Positions 1 to 6,048 of a stretch of DNA of 6,048 nucleotides are shown here, piece after piece. A model generated the notes under the pieces. It was not told the origin of the DNA, searched no databases, and was given only the letters and a program-made list of their open reading frames with translations. This stretch comes from Bacteroidetes bacterium GWA2_31_9b (GTDB lineage Bacteria > Bacteroidota > Bacteroidia > Bacteroidales > UBA12077). Position numbers and translations under genes: made by a program. The stretch's first letter is position 1. Each line of letters opens with the position of its first letter. Where the stretch lies: the NCBI GenBank assembly GCA_001769005.1, contig MENE01000077.1, forward strand, positions 1 to 6,048, written 5' to 3'.

Positions 1-141
1 CCATTCTGTAAACTCTGTATTTCCTGTGTATAATTCTTTAGATTTTAAAGGTAATGAATTTATCCAGATGGTATAACCACCCGGGAAGTTTGATTTTACA
101 AACTCTTTGGTTGATTTTATTCCTGTTCCTTTAACTTGCAT
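1..141 (-). CDS. Hypothetical protein, N-terminal fragment (3' end outside window)
   Basis: An open frame of 47 codons begins at the ATG at 141-139 and runs off the window edge without a stop, so only the N-terminus is visible. It starts MQVKGTGIKSTKEFV, continues through FPGGYTIWINSLP and ends at TEFTEW. It has no signal peptide or membrane segment, so it looks cytoplasmic. The pattern 'V-K-G-T, then FV, then a short loop, then W-x-N-S-L-P, then a Trp about 18 residues later' faintly resembles the start of DUF2378/TIGR02265-type proteins of unknown function; I recall this from memory and hold it weakly. The gene follows the MT-GT2 fusion gene by only 21 AT-rich bases with no terminator, so it is probably co-transcribed. 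The leader has no Shine-Dalgarno sequence, as is common in Bacteroidota. The coding call is fairly firm; the function is unknown. Confidence 0.7.
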   Translation of the reverse strand, partial: MQVKGTGIKSTKEFVKSNFPGGYTIWINSLPLKSKELYTGNTEFTEW

Positions 142-162
142 ATAATATTTTTTTAATAAATA

Positions 163-1584
163 TTACCAAAACTTAATTTTACCTGCTGCATAAAAACACA
201 TACGAAGTAATAAAAATCCATGACTAAAACGAGAAATATTGGTATCGCCGTATTTTCGTTCTCTATATCGGATAGGCAAATCAATTATCTTCAGATTTAA
301 TTTATATGCTCCAAAAAGTAAATCAAAATCGCCAAATGGGTCGAAATCTCCAAAGAACTTTCTGTTGTTTTGTAAGCGTATATAATCTTCCCGAAACATC
401 ACTTTTGTACCACATAAAGTATCCTTTATAGGTTGTTCAAGAAGCCAGCTAAAAATCGAACTGAAAAATTTATTTCCCATGGTATTCAGAATTCGCATAG
501 CCTCTTTTTCCATAGGATATACCAAACGTGAACCATTAATGAATTCGCCCTTTCCTGATGCAATTGCATTATAGAATTTTGGTAAATCTTCGGGAGCAAC
601 AGTAAGATCTGCATCTAATATCATTAATATATCACCTGTTGCAATAGAATATCCTTTACGTACGGCGTCACCTTTGCCCTTTCCTTCTTGCTGAATAATT
701 TTTATATCGTGTGTATCTTTATATTTCTGTTGAATTTCCTGGATTTTTTCCCAGGTATTATCAGTAGAATTTCCTTCAACAAAAATAATCTCAATATGTT
801 TTCCAAATTGTGGGAGTTGAAGAATTGCGTTTTCAATATTTCCACTTTCGTTTCGGGCAGGTATCACTACGCTTGTAGAGAACTCTTTTTTGGTATTATT
901 GTTAAGATGAAAAACCGGACGGGCATTAATAAATTTATTTACACATAGCAAGTTAAAAAAAGGAAGTCGAGCAATGTATTTATTAAAAATGAACGATATC
1001 AATGGAATATTGACTGGTAAAATCATACTTCTTGTAGTTCTGAATGCTTCAAAACCACTTAAATACAATACATTTTCAATATCACGTTTCGACAACCAAC
1101 TTTGTTTTGGACTCTTTTTCTTGATACCAACTGTTTCTCCTAAACGAAGAATCGGTTCCCAAAGAAAATTGTAATATGAAACAAGAATCCGTGTATTTGG
1201 ATGACAAACCTTTTTTAACGATTCAAAAACTTCAATCAGGTTATCTACATATCCAACAACACCAGATAATACGATAACATCAAATTTTTCATTAAGCTCT
1301 ATAATTTCTGCATCAGAAATAATAAATTCCAATTCAGGATATCTTTCTTTTGCAACCTGAATCATCTTTTCACTAAAATCGATACCTACTTTTCGTTTTC
1401 CATTAAGCTTATTTAATAAATTTCCACACCCGCAACCAATTTCCAAAATAGAATCGTCAGGATTTAAATAGAAATTAAAATATTTAGAAATATCATTATA
1501 GTAATAACTGTATCTCCCCTGATATTTAAAATATGAGTCTGCTATATTATTGAAGTAATTCTTTATGGTTTCTTTTCTATTCAT
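163..1584 (-). CDS. Bifunctional SAM-dependent methyltransferase / GT2 glycosyltransferase (polyprenyl-phosphate-sugar synthase-like) fusion
   Basis: This 473-residue protein has two enzyme domains. Residues about 1-225 form a class I SAM methyltransferase: motif I is LEIGCGCGNLL (47-57), the acidic end of strand 2 is GIDFSEKM (67-74), and a SGVVGYVDNL stretch (107-116) fits strand 4. A short linker rich in Asn, Lys and Thr (about 226-236) leads to a GT-A fold GT2 domain. There, VVIPARNESGN (239-249) binds nucleotide, VEGNSTDNTW (269-278) follows, and DAD (324-326) is the metal-binding motif. CGTKVM (391-396), FGDFDPFGDFDLLFGA (411-426) and ERKYGDTNISRF (442-453) are typical of DPM1-like enzymes that move a sugar from a nucleotide onto polyprenyl phosphate. 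There is no clear membrane anchor, so the protein is likely cytoplasmic or peripheral. NCBI-style annotation knows this fusion as 'bifunctional methyltransferase/GT2'. The ATG overlaps the end of the preceding methyltransferase gene by 8 bases. The donor sugar, lipid and methyl acceptor are not known; the nearby GT-C enzyme is the likely user of the lipid-linked sugar. Confidence 0.92.
   Translation of the reverse strand: MNRKETIKNYFNNIADSYFKYQGRYSYYYNDISKYFNFYLNPDDSILEIGCGCGNLLNKLNGKRKVGIDFSEKMIQVAKERYPELEFIISDAEIIELNEKFDVIVLSGVVGYVDNLIEVFESLKKVCHPNTRILVSYYNFLWEPILRLGETVGIKKKSPKQSWLSKRDIENVLYLSGFEAFRTTRSMILPVNIPLISFIFNKYIARLPFFNLLCVNKFINARPVFHLNNNTKKEFSTSVVIPARNESGNIENAILQLPQFGKHIEIIFVEGNSTDNTWEKIQEIQQKYKDTHDIKIIQQEGKGKGDAVRKGYSIATGDILMILDADLTVAPEDLPKFYNAIASGKGEFINGSRLVYPMEKEAMRILNTMGNKFFSSIFSWLLEQPIKDTLCGTKVMFREDYIRLQNNRKFFGDFDPFGDFDLLFGAYKLNLKIIDLPIRYRERKYGDTNISRFSHGFLLLRMCFYAAGKIKFW
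1577..1584 (-). promoter_or_regulatory. 8-base stop/start overlap, likely translational coupling
   Basis: On the minus strand these bases read ATGAATAG. The ATG opens the MT-GT2 fusion gene and the TAG closes the stand-alone methyltransferase gene in another frame. No Shine-Dalgarno sequence precedes the ATG, so ribosomes finishing the first gene probably re-initiate here. This would tie the output of the two proteins together. Confidence 0.7.
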
Positions 1585-2341
1585 TTTTGGATTTGTTTTT
1601 TTCTATCTCTATTGTTGCAAACATTGCAAATTTTTTCATTAAAAATGATGGTAGATTATCAATACAATTCAACAATGAATCAAATATTTCAGGCAACATT
1701 TGTTTTCTTGAAAATCCACCACTAAACAAGTACATAAATGGAGTATGTAGATCCATATTTTTCAAAGTAAAATTTGAGAACTTCATGTTAAATTTTTTCT
1801 GATCTCTACTAAAAACAATCCAGGGTAGTGCCATATTTGATCCCGATAATGGTCCGCTTGAAGGAAAAGTCCAATCAATTTTTGGATCGAATAATTCATG
1901 ATGAAACTTAGTATAAATAAATCGAGAGAAAATAGTATTCCAGGGTTCAATCATAACAATTTTTCCATTTTCTTTTAGAACCCTTTCTGATTCGCGAAAG
2001 AATTCTTCAACATCAGAGAAATGGTGAAATGCGTCAATCATAAAAATTGCTGAAATTGAATTATCTTCAAAAGGCATATTCGTAGCAGAAAACACCATAT
2101 CAATATTCGGAATAGTATTTATATCAGAAGTAATTACTGAAGGAATAATTTCTTTTAAAAACCCTCCACCTGAGCCCAACTCAACAAATTTTCCATCAGG
2201 AAATTCATCTGCTACATTTTTAAATTCAAAGTACCATTTTTTATATAAACGGTTAAGAAATTCTTTGTTTTTTAAAATTCGTCCATGTTCAACCGAACGT
2301 AATGGATCGTCCAAACTATATTGAAATGTGTATTTTCTCAC
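1577..2341 (-). CDS. Class I SAM-dependent methyltransferase (GTG start)
   Basis: A 254-residue protein with a Rossmann-type methyltransferase core. FVELGSGGGFLKE (52-64) is SAM motif I, NMPFEDNSISAIFMIDAFHHF (88-108) covers the strand 4 region, and an ERVLKENGKIVMIEPW stretch (119-134) precedes strand 5. The C-terminal half carries signatures of a recognisable subfamily: HHELFDP (147-153), GPLSGSNMALPWIVF (163-177) and LFSGGFS (205-211). There is no signal peptide. The start is GTG at 2341-2339. The frame is open upstream only to the stop of the previous gene, with no ATG, and the DDPLRSVEHGR segment (11-21) belongs to the family, so a later start would cut conserved sequence. The gene follows the membrane glycosyltransferase by 18 bases and overlaps the MT-GT2 fusion gene by 8. 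It probably methylates a glycan, lipid carrier or acceptor in the same pathway. The substrate cannot be read from sequence; it is not an obvious rRNA or DNA methylase. Confidence 0.88.
   Translation of the reverse strand: MRKYTFQYSLDDPLRSVEHGRILKNKEFLNRLYKKWYFEFKNVADEFPDGKFVELGSGGGFLKEIIPSVITSDINTIPNIDMVFSATNMPFEDNSISAIFMIDAFHHFSDVEEFFRESERVLKENGKIVMIEPWNTIFSRFIYTKFHHELFDPKIDWTFPSSGPLSGSNMALPWIVFSRDQKKFNMKFSNFTLKNMDLHTPFMYLFSGGFSRKQMLPEIFDSLLNCIDNLPSFLMKKFAMFATIEIEKNKSKNE
2339..2341 (-). promoter_or_regulatory. GTG start codon of the stand-alone methyltransferase gene
   Basis: The minus-strand context is AAAATCCTTGTGAGAAAATAC. The in-frame stop TAA of the upstream gene is at 2362-2360, and the six codons between it and the GTG are GAA, ATT, ATA, AAA, ATC and CTT. 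None is a normal start, and there is no Shine-Dalgarno sequence. GTG is therefore the only reasonable start that keeps the conserved N-terminus. A weaker start here may lower expression of this gene relative to its neighbours. Confidence 0.75.
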
Positions 2342-2359
2342 AAGGATTTTTATAATTTC

Positions 2360-4021
2360 TTAATATATTATTTCAAATAAATAAGCAGATTCGTCAACAC
2401 CAATAGTATGTACAAGTTTTATCTTCTGGGGATATTTCTGCGATAAATAATACAAATATCTTTGTTCTGTATTTATTGTATGTTCTGTTTTTTGTTTTGG
2501 ATTCCGGCGTAAACTTCCCATTATGAAATAATGTACTTTATTGGTTTTTAAGATATTTAATAAAGTATCCGGATCTGTTGATGGTATTCTATAAACTCCA
2601 TAGAAATTTCTTTTTCCATATATAAATGATATACTTGGTTTTCTACAAGCAATATTTACTGAATCAGGAACATTTTCGGCAGCCCATTCGCTCATCTTTA
2701 TATAATTAATCCAATCAGGAGTCATTCCATAAAATTTATTCCCCGATAAAGAATTCATTAACAGGTCATCATTCTCTTTAACTTTCTTTAAAGTAACTTT
2801 TAGATTTGTTAAGAAAATTATTAGAATGAGTAAGGGTAATATTATCTGAAGAGTTTTAAACATTTTTTGTTTTGCCAAAAAATACAATCCTGAAAAAATA
2901 AATATCAGAATAAGTGGTAAATAAACTAAAATCAGGCGTTCCTGATCCCAACGTGTTTGCAAAGTAATAAATGTAGCGCCACACATTGTTATTAAATAAA
3001 TGCCAGTAAATGCCAGATATTTGTTTTTTCGAAAAGTAACAATAAAAGAAACTAAGAATAAGACATAAGTAGAAATAGTAATAAATGCTGAAGTTTTTAC
3101 GATATCAGATTTAAGACCTAAAAAATTATATAAATGCTTTGATAAATAAAGATTTGAATTACCCCAAAATCGATTAATGTATCCTTTAAAATTTTCTAAT
3201 CCTTTTGATGCATCATAAGGGTCAACTTGTAATAATGTACTTAATTGGCTATTGAATTGAGCTGCTTGCTCACCAAAAAATGAACGTTTAATAATTTCAA
3301 GAATTAAATAAAAACCAATAAAGCTAACCAATGTAATAATTGCACCTTTCCAGTTCTTATATACAAGTAAGAAAATAAGTACTACAATTAAAACACTAAA
3401 TCCAATGGTTTTAGTAATTCCTATTAGAAAAACTAATAATCCGAGAATAATGTAATTTTTAATTGAGATATTTTCATTCTGATCCAAAATATAACGGAAG
3501 AAAAAATAGAAGAACAACGCCTGAAGCATTAAGAAAAATGCTTCGTTATATGTTTGGCTAGCGTAATATAATAAAGCTGCATTACAAGCAATAATTAATA
3601 ATGTAGATGTTGATATAAACGAGGGGATTCTATTATTAAATGCTTTATAAAAAAAATACAAATGAATTAAAATAAAAATTATGGATAGAAATTTTAAAAC
3701 AAACACATTTATTCCAAAAATCCATACAAAAAAACTCAATACAAGAGGGTACAAAGGACCTTGGAATGATGGAAATTTCAATTCTTTAATAAATTCAAAT
3801 GCACGAAGTATGTATGCAGAATCGTCACCTCCCTCGCTTACACGAACATTGAATAGTAAAAAAGATAGAAGTAAAGATGCAACTAATGAAATCCACAATA
3901 AAATTTTACTTTTCGATTGAAAAAAATTATCAAGCCTATCTAATAAATCCTTTTTTTCTTTAGTGCTCTTTTCTTTTTTATCTAAATGGGTGATTTGTGG
4001 ATTTTTATTCTTTTTATTCAT
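2360..4021 (-). CDS. Multi-pass GT-C superfamily glycosyltransferase, GT39/ArnT-like (polyprenyl-phosphate-sugar dependent)
   Basis: A 553-residue integral membrane protein. Residues 1-36 are a Lys-rich, strongly charged cytoplasmic tail. About 12 hydrophobic segments follow, near 38-59, 88-107, 108-125, 137-155, 159-177, 189-205, 206-221, 225-243, 311-330, 336-355, 362-382 and 389-407. The first outside loop holds GGDDSAYILRA (64-74); the Asp pair D66/D67 matches the catalytic acid position of GT39/PMT/ArnT enzymes. QTYNEAFFLM (156-165) and RWDQERLILVYLPL (357-370) are also typical. Residues about 410-553 form a soluble, probably periplasmic, C-terminal domain with WAAENVPDS (446-454) and CRKPSISFIYGKR (459-471). 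GT-C enzymes of this kind move a sugar, or aminoarabinose in ArnT, from a polyprenyl phosphate to a protein, lipid or glycan on the outer face of the inner membrane. The DPM1-like domain two genes downstream could make the donor. The ATG lies 15 bases after fcl. Sugar and acceptor are unknown; homology to GT39 versus the related GT83 is not settled by eye. Confidence 0.85.
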   Translation of the reverse strand: MNKKNKNPQITHLDKKEKSTKEKKDLLDRLDNFFQSKSKILLWISLVASLLLSFLLFNVRVSEGGDDSAYILRAFEFIKELKFPSFQGPLYPLVLSFFVWIFGINVFVLKFLSIIFILIHLYFFYKAFNNRIPSFISTSTLLIIACNAALLYYASQTYNEAFFLMLQALFFYFFFRYILDQNENISIKNYIILGLLVFLIGITKTIGFSVLIVVLIFLLVYKNWKGAIITLVSFIGFYLILEIIKRSFFGEQAAQFNSQLSTLLQVDPYDASKGLENFKGYINRFWGNSNLYLSKHLYNFLGLKSDIVKTSAFITISTYVLFLVSFIVTFRKNKYLAFTGIYLITMCGATFITLQTRWDQERLILVYLPLILIFIFSGLYFLAKQKMFKTLQIILPLLILIIFLTNLKVTLKKVKENDDLLMNSLSGNKFYGMTPDWINYIKMSEWAAENVPDSVNIACRKPSISFIYGKRNFYGVYRIPSTDPDTLLNILKTNKVHYFIMGSLRRNPKQKTEHTINTEQRYLYYLSQKYPQKIKLVHTIGVDESAYLFEIIY

Positions 4022-4036
4022 ATATGATTTCTTTGA

Positions 4037-4969
4037 TTATGAAATATTTCGGTTTAAAAAATCAGAATACGCAAGTTTTATTCCTTCCTTTAGTTCTGTT
4101 TTGTATTTCCAGCCTAATGAATTTAGTTTAGATACATCAAGAAGTTTGCGAGGTGTTCCATCGGGCATTGATGCATTAAACTTTAACTCACCTTTATATT
4201 GTATGCTATCTTTAATAAGCAATGCTAAATCTTTAATCGTAATTTCTTTACCTGAACCAATATTAACAAATCCTTTATCGTTATAGTTTTGCATTAAAAA
4301 GTAGCAAGCATCGGCTAAATCATCAACATACAAAAACTCACGAAGTGGTGTTCCTGATCCCCATATTTCAACTTGAGGAAGATTATTTAATTTTGCTTCG
4401 TGAAACTTACGTATCAAAGCAGGTAAAACATGTGAGTTTTTTAAATCGTAATTATCGTTAGGTCCGTATAAATTTGTAGGCATTACCGAAATAAAATTAT
4501 CTCCATATTGGTCGCGGTACGATTCGCATAATTTAATACCTGCTATCTTAGCAATTGCATAAGGTTCGTTTGTAGATTCTAAAAAACCTGAAAGTAAATA
4601 CTCCTCTTTTAATGGTTGTGGTGCCATTTTTGGGTAAATACATGAAGAACCTAAAAATAAAAGTTTTTTCACTCCATTTTGATGAGCTGCATGAATTATA
4701 TTGGCTTCAATCATTAAATTCTGAAATAAAAACTCTGCTCTATAAGTATTATTAGCATGAATACCTCCAACTTTTGCAGCAGCAAGAATTACATATTCAG
4801 GTTTTTCATTTTCGAAAAATTGAAAAACCGAATGTTGATTTGTTAAATCAAGCTCGGAGAAATCTCTAAAAACAATATTTGTAAATCCTTCAATCTTAAG
4901 CTTTCGATGAATAGCAGAACCAACCATTCCATTATGGCCGGCAATATATATTTTTGAGTTTTTCTCCAT
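4037..4969 (-). CDS. fcl: GDP-L-fucose synthase (GDP-4-keto-6-deoxymannose 3,5-epimerase/4-reductase)
   Basis: A 310-residue short-chain dehydrogenase/reductase of the extended type, about the usual family length (E. coli Fcl/WcaG is about 320). It epimerises C3 and C5 of GDP-4-keto-6-deoxy-D-mannose and reduces C4 with NADPH to give GDP-L-fucose in the cytoplasm. The NADP-binding motif GHNGMVG is at 11-17. The catalytic set is present: S108 and C110 in LGSSCIYPK (106-114), and Y137 and K141 in NEPYAIAKIAG (134-144), with H180 in KNSHVLPAL (177-185) as the proposed acid. SVMPTNLYGPND (161-172) is near-identical to the E. coli enzyme as I remember it. The gene starts at an ATG 9 bases after the gmd stop, and the two form the standard de novo GDP-fucose pair. 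There is no Shine-Dalgarno sequence before the ATG. All key residues are intact, so it should be active. Confidence 0.97.
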   Translation of the reverse strand: MEKNSKIYIAGHNGMVGSAIHRKLKIEGFTNIVFRDFSELDLTNQHSVFQFFENEKPEYVILAAAKVGGIHANNTYRAEFLFQNLMIEANIIHAAHQNGVKKLLFLGSSCIYPKMAPQPLKEEYLLSGFLESTNEPYAIAKIAGIKLCESYRDQYGDNFISVMPTNLYGPNDNYDLKNSHVLPALIRKFHEAKLNNLPQVEIWGSGTPLREFLYVDDLADACYFLMQNYNDKGFVNIGSGKEITIKDLALLIKDSIQYKGELKFNASMPDGTPRKLLDVSKLNSLGWKYKTELKEGIKLAYSDFLNRNIS

Positions 4970-4978
4970 TGGGAAAAA

Positions 4979-6048
4979 TTATTTTCGAGTAAGTTTTTCT
5001 ATTCGGGCTATTTCCATATCGGAATCGACCATTTCATTGATAAGCATTTCCAGATTATATTTTGGTACCCAATTAAGAATTTTCTTAGCTTTTACAGGAT
5101 TTCCAATTAATAAATCAACTTCTGTAGGCCTGAAATATGCTGGGTCAATTTCTATTACTACATCACCAATGTTTATAGCCGGCTTATCTATTCCGTAATT
5201 ATTCAATACTTTGGAATCTATTGATTTAACTATTCCTTTTTCATCAATTCCATTTCCCGAAAATTCAATTTCGATTCCCAGTTTCATAAATGTTTTAGAA
5301 CAAAAGTCACGAATAGAATGAGTATGTCCGGTAGCAATTACAAAATCATCAGGATTATCAAGCTGAAGCATTTTCCACATAGCTTCTACATAATCTTTTG
5401 CATGACCCCAGTCTCTTTTTGCATCTAGGTTTCCTAAAAATACTTTTTTTTGCAAGCCATAAACCATAAGGGTTGCTGCTCTAGTAATTTTGCGAGTAAC
5501 AAAGGTTTCACCTCTGCGTGGCGATTCATGATTAAATAATATTCCATTTGCTGCAAACATATTATAAGCTTCGCGATAATTCACTATAGTCCAATATGCA
5601 AATAACTTTGCAACACCGTATGGTGAACGTGGATAAAATGGAGTTTTTTCTGTTTGCGGTATTTCCTGAACTAAACCAAAAAGTTCAGAAGTAGATGCCT
5701 GGTAAATTTTTGTTTTTTGTGTTAATCCTAATAACCGAACAGCTTCAAGTATTCTTAGAGTACCTATTCCATCAGCGTTTGCTGCATATTCAGGCATATC
5801 AAAGCTAACTTTAACATGCGACATTGCACCTAGATTATATATTTCATCAGGTTGTACTTCCTGTATAATCCGAATAATGTTCGACGAATCGGTTAAATCG
5901 CCATAATGTAAGTGAAAATTCAAATGTATCTCATGCGGATCCTGATAAATATGATCAATTCGCTGTGTGTTAAAAAGTGAACTTTTACGTTTTATTCCGT
6001 GTACCTGATATCCTTTTTCCAAAAGAAATTCGGCAAGATACGAACCAT
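4979..6048 (-). CDS. gmd: GDP-mannose 4,6-dehydratase (5' end outside window)
   Basis: The visible part is 355 complete codons ending in TAA at 4981-4979. It begins inside the NADP-binding motif: the last two bases give the end of a codon (?AT, probably the Asp of GQDGSYLAEFL), followed by GSYLAEFLLEKGYQVHGIKR. Compared with the E. coli enzyme (373 residues) about 16 N-terminal residues are missing. TTG at 6022-6020 is therefore an internal Leu codon and not the start. Numbering from that Leu, the catalytic residues are T111 and E113 in QASTSELFG (108-116), Y135 and K139 in RSPYGVAKL (132-140). NHESPRRGETFVTRKITR, RDWGHAKDYVEAMW and DPAYFRPTEVDLL are family hallmarks. The enzyme converts GDP-D-mannose to GDP-4-keto-6-deoxy-D-mannose, the substrate of the adjacent fcl product. 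The loop between EKGIV and IDPAYFRP is longer than in E. coli, which I believe is usual in Bacteroidota. Confidence 0.97.
   Translation of the reverse strand, partial: GSYLAEFLLEKGYQVHGIKRKSSLFNTQRIDHIYQDPHEIHLNFHLHYGDLTDSSNIIRIIQEVQPDEIYNLGAMSHVKVSFDMPEYAANADGIGTLRILEAVRLLGLTQKTKIYQASTSELFGLVQEIPQTEKTPFYPRSPYGVAKLFAYWTIVNYREAYNMFAANGILFNHESPRRGETFVTRKITRAATLMVYGLQKKVFLGNLDAKRDWGHAKDYVEAMWKMLQLDNPDDFVIATGHTHSIRDFCSKTFMKLGIEIEFSGNGIDEKGIVKSIDSKVLNNYGIDKPAINIGDVVIEIDPAYFRPTEVDLLIGNPVKAKKILNWVPKYNLEMLINEMVDSDMEIARIEKLTRK

Larger units (their letters stand above)
1..6048 (-). other. Probable single operon: gmd-fcl-GT-C-MT-(MT/GT2)-unknown
   Basis: All six reading frames called as genes point the same way. 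They are separated by 9, 15 and 18 bases, then an 8-base overlap, then 21 bases (142-162). No gap holds a GC-rich stem followed by a T run, or room for a promoter of its own. The shared theme is sugar-nucleotide synthesis and lipid-linked glycosyl transfer. Both the promoter (upstream of gmd) and the operon end lie outside the window. Confidence 0.75.

Noticed and set aside
142..162. Terminator or promoter in the gap between the fusion gene and the last gene
   Set aside because: Only 21 A/T-rich bases with no GC stem and too little space for a promoter of its own; it reads as an intra-operon spacer.
688..948. Plus-strand open frame of 86 codons
   Set aside because: It lies entirely opposite the conserved MT-GT2 fusion gene and its protein is low-complexity Phe/Ile/Asn sequence with no family features.
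974..1174. Plus-strand open frame of 66 codons
   Set aside because: Antisense shadow of the methyltransferase domain of the fusion gene; no recognisable motif and no separate leader.
163..1584. MT-GT2 fusion as an assembly or frameshift artefact
   Set aside because: The frame is continuous, both domains are complete, the linker is short and plausible, and the same domain order is known in other bacteria.
1587..1802. Plus-strand open frame of 71 codons
   Set aside because: Antisense to the conserved C-terminal part of the stand-alone methyltransferase gene.
3681..4286. Two plus-strand open frames (79 and 107 codons) at 3681-3920 and 3963-4286
   Set aside because: They are antisense to the N-terminal part of the GT-C gene and the end of fcl, cross a gene boundary, and show no family signature.
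6020..6022. TTG at 6022-6020 as the start of gmd
   Set aside because: The frame continues upstream with GSYLAEFL, which is the conserved NADP-binding region of Gmd, so this TTG is an internal Leu codon and the true start is beyond the window.

Overview
The window is AT-rich (about one third G+C by eye) and every gene I can support lies on the minus strand, so transcription runs from position 6048 down to 1. A-rich leaders without Shine-Dalgarno sequences, the low G+C, and the protein sequences suggest a member of the Bacteroidota, probably near Bacteroidales/Marinilabiliales. That placement is inferred from style and not from a marker gene. Coding is almost continuous: gaps between genes are 9, 15, 18 and 21 bases, plus one 8-base overlap. 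I see no terminator hairpin, RNA gene, mobile element or CRISPR array, so the window looks like the interior of one operon whose promoter and end both lie outside.

In transcription order, the first two genes make GDP-L-fucose. They are gmd (GDP-mannose 4,6-dehydratase, 4979-6048, missing about the first 16 residues) and fcl (GDP-L-fucose synthase, 4037-4969). Together they convert GDP-mannose to GDP-L-fucose through GDP-4-keto-6-deoxymannose.

The next three genes look like a lipid-linked glycosylation module. A multi-pass GT-C/GT39-like membrane glycosyltransferase (2360-4021) is followed by a stand-alone SAM-dependent methyltransferase with a GTG start (1577-2341). After it comes a fusion protein with an N-terminal SAM methyltransferase domain and a C-terminal GT2 domain of the polyprenyl-phosphate-sugar synthase (DPM1-like) type (163-1584). 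A simple model is that the GT2 domain loads a sugar onto a polyprenyl phosphate on the cytoplasmic face, the GT-C enzyme uses that lipid-linked sugar on the periplasmic face, and the methyltransferases modify the lipid, the sugar or the acceptor. The acceptor and the role of methylation cannot be read from sequence.

The last gene (1-141) is cut by the window edge after 47 codons. It is a soluble-looking protein of unknown function whose N-terminus only faintly resembles DUF2378/TIGR02265-type proteins. The least explained part of the window is the methyltransferase + MT-GT2 fusion + GT-C trio, which may serve an uncharacterised glycolipid, glycoprotein or envelope polysaccharide pathway.
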